Assembly: GCA_964059195.1 (NCBI GenBank)
Contig: CAXKWD010000002.1
Span: forward strand, 170,072,559-170,136,558
From: Ectobius pallidus
Taxonomy: Eukaryota > Arthropoda > Insecta > Blattodea > Ectobiidae
DNA: 64,000 bases
Direction: 5' to 3'
Part shown: piece by piece, positions 29,130 to 40,091 of the stretch
How positions within the stretch are numbered: position 1 is the first letter of the stretch
Layout: every line of letters starts with the position of its first letter
Translations under genes and position numbers: made by a program
The notes under the pieces: model-generated
Database searches by the model: none
The model's input: the letters and a program-made list of their open reading frames with translations, nothing else
What the model was told of the DNA's origin: nothing

Positions 29130-32045
29130 CTGCATGGACAAAATGGGAAAGAAGTTGAAATAGTAAAAGAAATGGAAAAGTATAAAATAGGGATATTAGG
29201 AATAAGGTAAGTAAAAAAGAAAGGAATTGGCGAAAAAGTCTTAGGGAATGGCTATGTCTTAAGATATTCTGGAGTACCGCAAGGAACATGGGCTAAAGAA
29301 GGAGTCGGAATAATTGTTACTGAAGAAATAGACAAGAAGGTAACGAGACGGTCAGCAATAAACTCACAAATTATATCAATGGAAATAGATCTAGACCAAA
29401 ACATCTACTTTATCCAGGCCTACGGGGTAACAGAGGATGCCAACCAAATAGACAAGGATCAGTTCTATACTATACTCCAACAGGAAGTAGAAAGAGCAGA
29501 GGCAAAACAAGCACAAGTGATGATAATGGGTGATCTAAATGCACGAGTTGGGAGTGATTACACCCAAGGACAAGGTGTATTGGGACGATATAATGCGGAT
29601 GAGCCCCTAAACAACAATGGCATGTAGCTAATAGACTTATGCATTCAAAACCAATTGCTGATCGGGAATACACTATTTAATCATAAGAAGATACATAAAA
29701 TTACCTTCAAAGGAGAAGGTAGAGATGTAAGTAGCATAATAGATTACTTCATCTATCCCAAGGAACTGAGAAGGAAAGTAAGGGATATAAAAGTCATCCG
29801 TGGTGCTGAGTTAAGTACAGATCATCACCTACTAGTGGCAGAGACCAGGTTCACAAAACCAAGAACACAAAGGAAAAGGACCTACGAGAGAATAAAATAT
29901 GAAGAACTAAAGAAAGAAGAAAAGAAAGAAATATACCAAGGAATTTTGAAAGATAAATTCAAAGCATCACCTATAATAAACGAAAAGGACATTGAATCAA
30001 AGTGGCAATTATTTAAAAAGATAGTATTAGAAGCCAGTGAAGAAGTATGTGGCAAGAAGAAAGTAGGACCGAGGCGGAAAAATACAAAATGGTGGGATGA
30101 ACAGGTGAAAGCAGTAATAAAAGAGAAGAAGGAAGCATGGAAACGCCTAATACAATCAAGTACACGATTGGCATTAGAGGAATACAGAAAGAAAAGAAAT
30201 GAAGCCAAGAGAATAGTAGCGGAAGCAAAGAGGAAAAGCTGGGAAGAGTTCGGTAATGATGTTGAAAAACGCTTCCGGGAAAACGAGAAAAACTTCTGGA
30301 CCACAGTCAAACAATTAAGAGGAAAACTAGGGAAGAAAGTTAGAAGTGTAAAGGACAAAAATGGGAGACTGCAAACAAACACAGATGAGATATTGGAAGT
30401 TTGGAGAGAACACTATAGCGATAAGTTTAAGAATACTTGGAACAGGATTCTGAGAGAAATAAATACAGAACGGAAACAAGATTTAGAAGACATAGATGAA
30501 AAGGATGTAGAAATGGCAGTCCAGAAAATGAAAAATGGAAAAGCTGCGGGCCCAGATGGAATCTTCCCGGATTTAATCAAGGCAGGAGGGAAGACACTAA
30601 TAAGACAAATGAGGGACTTATTAAGAGCAGCATGGGACGAGGAGAAGATACCGAAAGATTGGCAGAAAAATATTATTATCCCTATCTATAAGAAAGGTGA
30701 ATCCACCAACTGTGAAAATTATAGGGCAACCTGTCTATCCTCAACCGTTTCAAAGGTATATACAAGGATAGTAGAAAATAGACTCCGTAGACAAGTGGAA
30801 GAAGACTTGGAGGAGGAACAGGCGGCCTTTAGAACTGGAAGGCAAACCCAAGACTGGATATACTCACTAAGAGCAATAATGGAGAAGACAATATCTAGAG
30901 GCAGAACCATCAATTTGGCTTTCCTAGACCTGAAAGCAGCGTTTGATAGGGTACCCAGAGAAGAAATTTGGACTACATTGAAAAAAAGAGGAATAAGTGA
31001 AAAGCTACTGAGAGTGGTAAAGTCAATGTATGTGAACGTGGAAGGAGTTGTACGGCTGGACGGGACGGAATCCGGGACATTTAAAATGGAAAGAGGTGTG
31101 AAGCAAGGGGATAGCCTCAGCCCACTGTTATTTATAATAATGATGGACGAAATACTTAAAAGATGCAAAGCCCGAACTGGGAGGACAAAGGTGGGAAACT
31201 GGAACATGAGACCAGTACAATGTCAGACACTAATGTATGCTGATGACATTGTACTGATAGCAGATACAGAAAGGAAACTGCAGCAAACATTAAATGAATG
31301 GAACGACACCTTGGAAGAAAAAGGAATTGAAATTAATATAGGGAAAAGTAAGGTGATGCAGGTTGCAAGGACAGAAGAATATGTTGGAAAACTGAATATA
31401 CATTGCAGGGGCTCCCAGATGGAACAGGTGGAGAGCTTTGAATATCTTGGAACGATCATACATCAATGCGGGAAAATACAGCAAGAAGTCAACAATAGAG
31501 TCACTAAATGCAATAGAACATACTACCAAATTAACCAAACTATACTGGGAAAGAAAGAAATAAACCCACAAACAAAGCTTAAAATATATAGGACTGTGTT
31601 GGAACCCATACTATTGTATGGAAGTGAGAGCTGGCCAGCTAGAGGGAAGGATATAAGTAAAATAACAGGATCGGAAATGAAATGCCTAAGACGTATAGCA
31701 GGGAAAACTAAGAGAGATCAGATAAGAAACCGAAGAATCAGAGAGGAACTACAACAAACCCCAATAGAAAAACGATTAGCGGGAAGGCAGCTGCGATGGT
31801 TCGGCCATGTTACACGAATGGAAGAGGACCGAAAGCCCAAACAGTTTTTGGAAGCAAGACCACAAGGAACTAGACAGAGAGGACGGCCTAGGGTAACTTA
31901 TGAGAACTGTATAAAGGAGCTGGGACTGAAAGCAAACCTAAGTCTACCAGAACTTAAAAGAATGGCCAAAGATAGGAAGAAGTGGAAATCCTTTGCCGAG
32001 GACCCCCCTACAAAGTTAAAGAAGAAGAAGATCTGCATGGACAAA
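29130..32045. repeat. 15-bp target-site duplication of the RTE-like LINE
   Basis: ATCTGCATGGACAAA occurs at 29130-29144 and 32031-32045, exactly flanking the LINE body. This defines both ends of the insertion independently of protein similarity. Confidence 0.9.
29145..32030 (+). mobile_element. RTE-like LINE, 2886 bp, 5'-truncated, with GAA tail
   Basis: The body starts within the endonuclease domain and ends in a short (GAA)n run, GAAGAAGAAG, at 32021-32030, as many RTE-like elements end in simple repeats. Exact 15-bp target duplications flank it. It holds endonuclease and reverse transcriptase in a single frame broken by two stops. The adjoining LINE copies at 32180-34573 and 35021-37089 belong to other families. 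Confidence 0.9.
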
Positions 32046-32150
32046 GACTGTGTTTATTATTATTTGTGCAATAAGGAAAGCAGGCTCGAATGTTTGTTGC
32101 ATAAGCAGAACACAGTCTGTTTGTCTGTGACTTATTTTGAGGTCTGGTAA
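29145..32150 (+). pseudogene. RTE-like endonuclease-reverse transcriptase, two in-frame stops
   Basis: One frame throughout, interrupted by TAA at 29208-29210 and TAG at 29625-29627; the open part from 29655 is 831 codons. Endonuclease (APE type): KYKIGILGI, IYFIQAYGV, IMGDLNARVG with the catalytic D-x-N, SIIDYF and STDHHL. RT in the 831-residue part: KNGKAAGPDGIFPDLIKAG at about 290, FLDLKAAFD at about 423, VKQGDSLSPLLF, palm YADD at about 528. The C-terminus has LRWFGHVTRMEED, typical of RTE-like proteins. In the intact family one protein nicks the target and copies its RNA there. The native stop is not visible: the frame reads through the GAA tail and target duplication into flanking DNA to 32150. 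Only stops, not frameshifts, so decay is moderate. Confidence 0.88.
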
Positions 32151-32179
32151 TAGCCTCATATTATGTCTTTCAATGCATT

Positions 32180-34573
32180 AATAATAATAATAATAATAAT
32201 AATGATTTATTTGCTTATAGACTTTTACAGGAAAAGTATCCAGCATCGTCACATTTAACATATTATTAACACTTTAGGCATTTGATACATTTTCAATAAT
32301 TAGTTACAAATTACACTAATTAAATATCATAAAAGCTAATTATAAAATTACAATTAATTTCATATTAAAAGTGTATTATAATTCATTATAAAATTACACT
32401 ATTAAACAATAAAAAAAACACACTATAACCACATTTTAAAATTCTAAAACTTTATTAATATGAGTGTCAACAGTAAATTAGTTAATCAAGCTAAAATTCA
32501 TCTAACCTATAGAGGCATCTTTGTATCAGATGATTTTTAAGTGCAATGTTAAAATTTCCTTTCTGTTTCTTTTTTATTTCTATCGGTAACTTATTGTACA
32601 GTAAAATTCCCTTATTTAACGGATCTTTGTACGTCGAATTTTTATTTATTGTCACCCTGTGGTAGTCGGTTTCACCTCTTGTGCAGTGACAATGTATGTC
32701 TTTATTTACTGGAGGCTGTTTTTTATTCCTAACAAATAGTATCACTTTATATACATACAGGCTAACTACTGTCAAGATTCTTTTGGTTATAAATATTTCT
32801 TTACATGATTGTCTATTACTAATCCCATATATACATCTCAGGCTCCTTTTTTGCAACACTAGTATTCTATCCATATTAGTTATTCCCGTTGCACCCCATA
32901 CTTCTATACAATATTCTATGTGTGGTTGTATCACTCCATAATAGAGATTCAGAAGAATTTCAGAACTAAGGTAATTACGGAGGTTCCTAAAAAGGTATAT
33001 GTTAGAACTAATCTTATTACATATTACATCTACATGATTCTGGTAAGTTAAACTTTGATCGAGATATATCCCTAATAATTTTATGCATTCAATTTGTTCA
33101 ATGTTTTTATCTTCAAGTCTGATATTTAATCTATTTTCATTTTGGCTCTTGTAATGTTGGAATAATAATAATTTTGACTTGTCTACATTTATTTGGAGAA
33201 GGTTATTTGTTAGATACTTTGAGATGTCTTTCAGTGAATTTGTAATATTTACTTCTAAGCTTTGAAAGTCCCTACTCGAACATACAATTGATGTATCATC
33301 TGCATATGTAGTAATTTTGTAATAATTTGACTGAGGAAAATCATTTATGTAAATTAGGAATAGCAGTGGCCCCAGGACCGATCCTTGAGGCACTCCTGAA
33401 ATTACTGTCTCATATTGAGATTGAAAAGTTTTGGTACAGTTCCCTATTTTCCAGTATGTTTCACAACACTGTTTCCTGTTTAATAAGAATGATTTTAAGA
33501 TGTCATATATTTTACCCCTGAATCCATACATCTCTAATTTCTCTAACAGTAGTTCATGACATACTGTATCAAATGCTTTGCTTAGATCTAAAAATATACC
33601 AGCTGTTTTATTGTCAATGTCTAGATTTACTAGTACCTCATGGATAAATTCTGCAGTTGCTGTTGTTGTAGAAAATCCCTTACGAAAACCATGTTGAGTG
33701 TTAATAAGTATATTATTATATTTTAGATAACTGTTTATTCGCAATGTTAATATTTTTTCAAATATCTTACTAAATATAGACGTTAACGTTATGGGTCTAT
33801 AGTTTGATACATCCTGCTTGCAACCCTTCTTATAAATTGGTCTTACTACACTAATTTTGAGTGCCTCAGGGAATATTCCTTCTTGTATTGAGTAGTTTAT
33901 TAAATAAACAATGATGATGAGTGCATTCATACATCGTTTAAGCATAACGGAAGACATACCGTCCCATCCACTAGAGTTCTTATTTCTAAAGCTATTTACT
34001 ACCTTTGTTACTTCAAAACTGTTAGTACCTTCAAGATACAATGTATTTGTGACATGTTCTCTAGCTGTTGTCATAGGATGAGTTCTAGTTGTACTAGTAG
34101 TTTCAAGTCTTCTGTTACAATTAATGTAATACTTATTGAAAGTGTTGCTAACTTGAATTGGTTCCTCTATTCTTTTTTCTTCATGATTCAAGCAAATATT
34201 GGAATCAGTAATTTTTTGCCGTTTAACACCCGAATTTACCATGTTCCACATTGTTTTAGTTTTATTTTCTGACTTTATGACCTTATCTGAGTAGTAATGG
34301 ATTTTAACTTGCTTCAATGCTTGAATATATTGTTTTTTACATTGTTTTATATATTGTATTGTATATTTCCATTCTAGTACTTTGGTAGTATTCATACATC
34401 TCTTTCATTTTATCACGTAATATTTGCACATAATATGGTATCTTAACCCTTATAGGGTTAGTGCTACGTATTGGCATTTTCACTAGTGGGCAGGCTGTAT
34501 TTATATTCTGTGTAACAATCTGTAAAAAGATATTCCATTTGGCATTACTGTTTTCATTGGTAAGAGCACACAT
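32180..34573 (-). mobile_element. Jockey/CR1-like LINE, 5'-truncated, with (TTA)n tail
   Basis: Reads on the minus strand. Its 3' end is at the left, where the minus-strand sequence ends in a (ATT)n microsatellite (plus strand (TAA)n at about 32181-32203). The 5' end is cut within the linker after the endonuclease, near 34573. I could not find a target duplication; the sequence left of the repeat (TTTCAATGCAT) is not repeated at the right end. It lies between the other two LINEs in opposite orientation. Confidence 0.8.
32491..34395 (-). CDS. Jockey/CR1-like reverse transcriptase (634 aa, partial)
   Basis: Minus-strand frame of 634 residues ending TAG. RT motifs: GWDGMSSVMLKR at about 145, VRPIYKKGCKQDVSNYRPIT, IFLDLSKAFDTV at about 265, GVPQGSVLGPLLFLIYINDF, and the palm YADDTS at about 363. 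The rest is the usual thumb and C-terminal tail (IEYCIEVWG, LQKRSLRCIYG). A further 5' piece (34337-34573, including WNIFLQIVTQNINTACPL, the linker seen before the RT in this group) is in another frame and overlaps, so one frameshift separates them around 34340-34395. The endonuclease is missing. The ATG is therefore not a true start. The RT core itself looks undamaged. Confidence 0.87.
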   Translation of the reverse strand: MNTTKVLEWKYTIQYIKQCKKQYIQALKQVKIHYYSDKVIKSENKTKTMWNMVNSGVKRQKITDSNICLNHEEKRIEEPIQVSNTFNKYYINCNRRLETTSTTRTHPMTTAREHVTNTLYLEGTNSFEVTKVVNSFRNKNSSGWDGMSSVMLKRCMNALIIIVYLINYSIQEGIFPEALKISVVRPIYKKGCKQDVSNYRPITLTSIFSKIFEKILTLRINSYLKYNNILINTQHGFRKGFSTTTATAEFIHEVLVNLDIDNKTAGIFLDLSKAFDTVCHELLLEKLEMYGFRGKIYDILKSFLLNRKQCCETYWKIGNCTKTFQSQYETVISGVPQGSVLGPLLFLIYINDFPQSNYYKITTYADDTSIVCSSRDFQSLEVNITNSLKDISKYLTNNLLQINVDKSKLLLFQHYKSQNENRLNIRLEDKNIEQIECIKLLGIYLDQSLTYQNHVDVICNKISSNIYLFRNLRNYLSSEILLNLYYGVIQPHIEYCIEVWGATGITNMDRILVLQKRSLRCIYGISNRQSCKEIFITKRILTVVSLYVYKVILFVRNKKQPPVNKDIHCHCTRGETDYHRVTINKNSTYKDPLNKGILLYNKLPIEIKKKQKGNFNIALKNHLIQRCLYRLDEF

Positions 34574-35008
34574 TGAAGGAGCCTTTTAGAGCGTTCGGCA
34601 CAGCAGCATGGGTTTAAATCCCAAGGGTTCTGGAGCATTAGAGAATGCAAAGGGTTAATAAGGAGGGCAGTAAATTGGTAGAATTCTGTGAGTCAAGTAA
34701 ATTAATGTATAATGGAAATAGGGAAAGGGATCAGTAGGTAAAGTTTATTTAGACTGATAGACAATAGTAATCAATAATAGTAAATTTGATGGTACAATTT
34801 AAGAGTTTCCAATCATGCATAGAATCAGGCGGTTAAACCATAAGGGGACCCTCAAGGGACACTGACACAGTGCTAGACGTGTAACTAAGCCACATGAGAA
34901 TTAATATAAATTCAAATTCAACTATGTTTGAAAATGTTTAATAATATGCTCTGCATATACAGGACTATTCACATGAAACTATACTTTATTTGAAAAATAT
35001 TAAATCAT
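34574..35008. other. sequence between LINEs, possible old repeat end
   Basis: No gene. TTAACCCTTTGCATTC on the minus strand (34656-34641) resembles a piggyBac-like end with TTAA. GGGTTTAAATCCC at about 34612 resembles a B box. Neither has a partner, so neither is called. Confidence 0.3.
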
Positions 35009-35020
35009 ATTAGGGGACAT

Positions 35021-37051
35021 ATGCATGAGGAAAGGCACCAAGCTTGGTTGAAATTTCAGGCCCACAAAACAGAAGACAACGCCACTAACCTAAAGAATGT
35101 CAGAAAAGAATTCACTCAAATTATTAGAGGAGTCAAGAGACAATATGAAAAAGATTTAATAAGCCATATAGAGGAAAATTATCATAAAACCAATTCTAGA
35201 GATTATTACAAAGCCTTTGATAAACAATTACAAAAATACAGTCCCCCTACATTATTACTGAAGAATAAAGATGGAAAAACAGCACATAACAACAAAGAAA
35301 ATGCAGAAATCATGGCAGAAGCATTTAACAAGCTCTTAAACTGTGATGACCCGGAAAAGCTTCTACTGATTGATACACATACTCCTATAAAAACTAAACC
35401 AGAAAATATAAACCCGCCTACGGCAAAAGAAGTGGAAACAGCGCTTAAGGAAATGAGGAACTACAAAGCATGTGGTGAAGACCAGGTCTTTGCGGAGATG
35501 TGGAAATACGCCGGCAGTTCGGCTAAGACGTCCCTCCATATGGCATTAATGAAGGTTTGGATATCTGAAAAATTCCCAGAACAATGGACCACAGCAATAA
35601 TTAACCCACTTCATAAAAAAGGGGATAGAAGCAATCCAGATAACTATAGAGGTATTTCCATCCTAGACTGCACTTACAAGATTTTTTCAAAAATACTATA
35701 TAATCGGATTAAAGAACAACTAGATCAAGAGTTAGGTGAATACCAGGGAGGCTTCAGACCTTGGAGAAGTTGCACTGAACAAATAATAACTTTGAAATTA
35801 GTCATGGCATATTACAAAAAACGTAACAAGCCTCTGTCAATAACATTTATAGATTTCAAGAAAGCATATGACTCCATCCATAGATCATCATTAATAAAAA
35901 TTTTAAGACATTTCGGTCTTCACCCAAAGCTAATCAAATTGGTGGAACTTACTCTAACTAATACAATTTCTAAAATAAAGTTCAGAGGAGAATTTTCTGA
36001 ACCTTTCTTGGTAACAACTGGTCTGAGACAGGGCGACGGTCTGTCCCCTCTTCTTTTTAACTGTGCATTGGAGTACGTTATGAGGGAATGGTACAGAAAC
36101 AATCCGAAAAATATAAAAATTGGAACCCAAAAGGACAATATACAGTTAAATTGTTTAGGATTTGCCGATGATCTAGCATTTCTGGCCAATGATATTCAGG
36201 AAGCAAAACGACAAATTAAGTCACTGCATGAAATAGCCCAAAATATTGGTTTAAAAATTTCATTTGAAAAAACAGAAATAATGCTAACTCAAATGCCGCT
36301 AGCAAACAAAATAGAGGTGGGAGGCCAAGAAATAAAAATTGTAGAAAAATTTAAATATTTAGGTGAAATAATCACTTACAACATGAATGAGAAACCATCA
36401 TGGCAAAATAGAATAGATAAACTGGTTAGAGCACAGCATGTTACCAAGAATACATACAATAAAAAGTGCCTCTCAATAGCAACCAAATTGAAACATTATA
36501 AAACAGTGACTCAACCGCAAATCACGTATGCATGTGAAACACTATTCAAAACAACTAACACAGTTGCAATAGATAGAGTACTCAAGGTAGAAAGGAGAAT
36601 AGTAAGAACCTGTTTAAACAAAAATTACCAAGTAAATGGAGTCTGGAAACTAGCTTCTAATGAAACAGTATATAAAGAAATAGAACCAGTGACAAGTACA
36701 ATGAAAAAAAAACGAATATCATTTTTGGGACATATTTTACGGACACCAGAAAATAGAATTAGCAGAAAAATAATAGAAAAATTATGGAAGAGTAAGAGTA
36801 AGAAAAATATAAGATGGATTACAGAACTTAAGGAAGATATGGCAGAGCTACATATTACAGTAGAGGATTTAATATACAAGACAGACACACTCAAGATATT
36901 GAAAGACAAACACACTACACTACAGATGAAAATCAACAAACAGAGAATAGGAAGAGTAGTTCCAGAAGCAGAAAGAAAATTGCGGTCAGAAAGGATGAAG
37001 AAGTACTGGGCTGACAAAAAGAAGAAAAACCTCAACCAGAAACCTGACTAA
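35021..37051 (+). CDS. RTE-like reverse transcriptase (676 aa, partial, open)
   Basis: 676 residues, no internal stop. The N-terminal 130 residues are the linker between endonuclease and RT. RT motifs: YKACGEDQVFAEMWKYAG at about 150, INPLHKKGDRSNPDNYRGIS, ITFIDFKKAYDS at about 275, TGLRQGDGLSPLLFN, palm FADDLA at about 381. Then GLKISFEKTE, the thumb, and a C-terminal basic tail with RISFLGHILRTPEN, the counterpart of the RTE-like WFGHV motif. The endonuclease is lost by 5' truncation, so this copy could not nick DNA itself. The FADD variant is known in several LINE clades. Clade placement is by eye; a phylogeny would fix it. Confidence 0.88.
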   Translation: MHEERHQAWLKFQAHKTEDNATNLKNVRKEFTQIIRGVKRQYEKDLISHIEENYHKTNSRDYYKAFDKQLQKYSPPTLLLKNKDGKTAHNNKENAEIMAEAFNKLLNCDDPEKLLLIDTHTPIKTKPENINPPTAKEVETALKEMRNYKACGEDQVFAEMWKYAGSSAKTSLHMALMKVWISEKFPEQWTTAIINPLHKKGDRSNPDNYRGISILDCTYKIFSKILYNRIKEQLDQELGEYQGGFRPWRSCTEQIITLKLVMAYYKKRNKPLSITFIDFKKAYDSIHRSSLIKILRHFGLHPKLIKLVELTLTNTISKIKFRGEFSEPFLVTTGLRQGDGLSPLLFNCALEYVMREWYRNNPKNIKIGTQKDNIQLNCLGFADDLAFLANDIQEAKRQIKSLHEIAQNIGLKISFEKTEIMLTQMPLANKIEVGGQEIKIVEKFKYLGEIITYNMNEKPSWQNRIDKLVRAQHVTKNTYNKKCLSIATKLKHYKTVTQPQITYACETLFKTTNTVAIDRVLKVERRIVRTCLNKNYQVNGVWKLASNETVYKEIEPVTSTMKKKRISFLGHILRTPENRISRKIIEKLWKSKSKKNIRWITELKEDMAELHITVEDLIYKTDTLKILKDKHTTLQMKINKQRIGRVVPEAERKLRSERMKKYWADKKKKNLNQKPD

Positions 37052-37089
37052 AGTGGTCCAATGAAGGCCAAAAAATTAAAATTAAAAAA
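35021..37089 (+). mobile_element. second RTE-like LINE, 2069 bp, 5'-truncated
   Basis: A LINE body between exact 12-bp duplications, with an A/T-rich tail (AAAATTAAAATTAAAAAAA). The coding frame begins right at the truncation point, so its ATG is accidental. Very different in sequence from the LINE at 29145-32030 (FADD instead of YADD). Confidence 0.9.
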
Positions 37090-37101
37090 ATTAGGGGACA
37101 T

Positions 37102-37925
37102 CCAGATGAAACCACGCTTTATTGGAGAAGATCCCTGTTATTCAAGTTTTCTAATACCCGGTTACAAAAATGAAGTTATCTAACTTTAAGAATTTTGATT
37201 ATGCATCTTTCATTATTAAGAAGTTCCAGTGTCAGATATTTTTAAGGAGTATGCTCCAAGGCAACTCCCTTTCTCATTTTACTATGTTTATCATGATAAA
37301 CAATCAGTCACAAGACCTGGTTGGTTAAAATGAATGTAATATTGGAGTTCATTTTTGAATTTAGTTGTTAGAAAATTTGCATCTGAATTTCTGTCTTATC
37401 CATCACATGATTACTTGCACCTTATTTAAATGTCCTTATATCTGTCATAAAGATAAACTTGATATCTAACTAAGCATAGGCCTGCTTGCATACCGGTATG
37501 TGAATTTGTATTAAGAACACTGTGCACAAAATACAGTGCAATATCATATAAATTAAGATATCCAGCTTTTAACCTGTCAATTCTAAAAGAAGGGCACTGT
37601 ATAACTTAGTAGGGGAATGGGTTTAAACCCTTCTGACACCGACCAGTACCACAGTACAACTTGTGTCATTGTGACAGCAAAGAAAAAGAATACAAACACT
37701 CATAAAGAAAGAGCTTTATGGCTCCTGCACTGTTCCCTGCCCCATCTGGGCAAAAAAATATCAGTGTCAACTTCTTGACAAATCTATGATGATAAAAAAT
37801 ATATTTAAAGAATAAATTAGTATTAAAAAACCCTTATAAAATCCCTTTAACCCCTGTAAAATCCCTTAAACAGGATGGAAGAAAATTCAAAAGATCATTT
37901 GGATTGTTTTTTGGACATTTACAAA
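37102..37925. other. AT-rich sequence, no gene
   Basis: Nothing recognised. TACCGGTA occurs at 37491. Confidence 0.35.
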
Positions 37926-37959
37926 AATTTGTTTTTAAATTACAATTTCCACCTTTGCC

Positions 37960-38250
37960 ATACCGTAATGGTTGAGGCACTGAACTACAAACCAGAAGGT
38001 CGCGTGTTCAATCCTCGATGAGGTCGATGGAGTTTTTCAATTGACCTAATCCTTCTGGTGGCACTATGGCCAACTATGGGTCAACTCAGCCTCTAACAGA
38101 AATAAGTACCAGGAGCAATCCTGGGGGTAAAGGCGGCTGGTGCGTAAGGCTGACAATCACGTACCGAATGTCCAAAATCTGGGAGCATCAATCTCCTGGA
38201 ACCCTCTGGGCCTCCACGGCCTGTATAGGGATCACTTTACTTTACCTTTT
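37960..38250 (+). mobile_element. tRNA-derived SINE, 291 bp, with empty site in the sister arm
   Basis: A 9-bp duplication ACCTTTGCC flanks it (37951-37959, 38251-38259). The inverted sister arm at about 38985-39000 shows the uninterrupted site (read on minus: CACCTATGCCCAG). The head has an A-box-like TAATGGTTGAGGCACTG and a B-box-like GTGTTCAATCC, so a tRNA-type RNA polymerase III promoter. The 3' end is a CTTTACTTTACCTTTT-type tail. The 67-codon frame at 38066-38269 is not a gene. Confidence 0.85.
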
Positions 38251-38718
38251 ACCTTTGCCCAGTATTTAACACATTATAAATCTAACCTATTTTTAAAAAA
38301 AACATAACTTATCTTATTACAGTAAGCATATATAAGTAGCATAGTAGCATATATAAGTCTAGAAATATAAAAAACTTGTTTACATACATTACATTAGTCT
38401 GCATGAATTGTAGAAATCTGTTATGCTGTGGGCTGGATGGTCAGCCTTATGTCGATAGATGTTTACACATTCGAGTATGTAGACAAAAATATACATAAGA
38501 CACAACCCTCTATTTGAATTGTACAGTAGGGGGAGGGGTGTTGCAAAGAAGAAGAATGACCACTACATGTGTATTGACAGAAGGCTGACATCCAGCCCAC
38601 AGCATAACAGATTTCTACAATTCATGCAGAATTTTGTAAGTAAAGATACAGAAACTTTATAGAATATTTCCAATATCGCAACACGATATTAATGCTGTAT
38701 ATTCTCATTATTATAGAC

Positions 38719-38745
38719 CTGAAGATGACGTACTAGCATCGAAAC
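38719..38745 (+). ncRNA. hammerhead-like core motif, incomplete
   Basis: CTGAAGA (38719-38725) and GAAAC (38741-38745) are separated by a short hairpin with GATG/CATC. The arrangement is that of Penelope-associated hammerheads, but the pairing uses part of the core, and a good cleavage triplet with stem I is not evident. Probably a decayed motif. Confidence 0.3.
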
Positions 38746-39017
38746 ATATAGGAAGAAGACAACATCTGCATTTTAGTATAAGACTTTCATTTCATTTTAT
38801 GAACTTTAAATACATTTTTAACAGTTTTAAGAAAATATAGTAATACTTATGATTAATTTAATTTATGTACAAAAGATTTTTATATTTCTAGACTAGTAGC
38901 CTATACTACCTATAAATGCTGTCTGTAATGAGATAAGTTATGTTTTTTTAAAGTGGGTTAGATTTCTAATGTGTTAAATACTGGGCATAGGTGGAAATTG
39001 TAATTTAAAAACAAATT

Positions 39018-40091
39018 GTAAAGCTCAGAAGGAAAATAAAAATAATTGAAATATTTACATAAATATGCCTACTCTGCAAAGGAGATCACATGTGTAGAAA
39101 ACACAATGAAATACTGATGCATGTTACACTTCACATTGAGATAAATCAAAGAAAACAGAAGAAACTAACGCTCTGCAGCCTTATTGAGTAAATTAGAGGA
39201 CACAATCTCAGAAGATTTAAAGGACAGAAGTAAAAAATTTCCACAAAGAATGTAAGGATTTATGAATTCTTGATATTTAATTTTGGATGTACGTGTGTAG
39301 ATCCTGACCATACTAATGGAACTGAGAGCTATACAAGTATATGTAATCTTAAATTTGGAAAACTAAAAGCTTGATGATAAAAAAAATGTAATACAAATGT
39401 AATTGTCACCGATCTTGATTCATCTACAAGGCAGTCTTGCAAATAAAAACTGAACTGAGTAGAACAAAAGTCATGCAACCCTGGAAAGGATAGAAAGGTT
39501 ACTGAGACAGACGCAACATTAACGTACTGTTTATGACTGTGTTTGAGTTTGCGAGTTTGGGCAGGACCCGTTTGCATATCCTGGTGAGGGGGCCCATTGG
39601 AGTCCTCAAATAGGACTGGAACCGAGCCCCCTGCAAAGACCGGGGCTGTTGTAGTGGCATTGCCCCACCAACCCTCATCGCTTGCAAAGGCAGCACAGTT
39701 GCAGCATGCACAGACAAAGTAATTACAAAGTAACATTCAGAACATGAAAAATAAAAGTACTGGCTATCAAATGTGGGACTACTATGATCACTGTTAATAC
39801 ACCATTAGACCTAATACATCCTTTCATGAAAATGAAAACGAAAAAAAAAAAAAAAAAAAAGCAACAACGACAACAAATATGGCCAAGTTTTCAATTTTTG
39901 TAATCTATTTATTAATAGACTCTTCTGACTTAATATTGATGTAGCAATGAGTTCCACTCAGAAACCTCATAATATAGACCAAGCTATAGTTACATTCACT
40001 AATACAAAAAAGAGTCCTACAAAACTTGATTCATTTTCATTGATAAACTTCATTATGAAACTTAGATGTGATATCAACTAGTTACGATAAT
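39018..40091. other. AT-rich sequence, with a GC-rich island at about 39540-39710
   Basis: No recognised gene. A GC-rich patch (about 39550-39700) gives a 135-codon minus-strand frame (39329-39736) without known motifs; it may be a piece of an unknown repeat. A run of about 21 A residues begins near 39840. Confidence 0.35.

Larger units (their letters stand above)
35009..37101. repeat. 12-bp target-site duplication of the second RTE-like LINE
   Basis: ATTAGGGGACAT is present at 35009-35020 and 37090-37101, directly bounding the LINE body. Twelve bp and GC-containing, so unlikely to be chance at exactly these borders. Confidence 0.9.
37926..39017. repeat. large interrupted inverted repeat (about 1.1 kb)
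   Basis: The outer arms (37926 onward and back from 39017) and the inner arms (38399-38448 with 38581-38629, nearly identical) are inverted copies. The left arm is split by a SINE (37960-38250). The right arm has an extra segment of about 250 bp (about 38630-38885) that the left arm lacks and that contains a hammerhead-like CTGAAGA...GAAAC motif. Loop about 38450-38580. No open frame of note. I suspect decayed Penelope-type inverted termini, but no RT remains. Confidence 0.7.

Noticed and set aside
30719..31207. 162-codon minus-strand frame
   Set aside because: Antisense shadow of the LINE RT; likewise 29882-30382 and 36625-37035.
34600..34660. SINE B box or piggyBac end
   Set aside because: Single motifs without partner ends, duplication or second promoter box.
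39329..39736. 135-codon minus-strand frame with a GC-rich start
   Set aside because: No motif or family resemblance; composition changes within it, suggesting a repeat fragment joined to AT-rich DNA.
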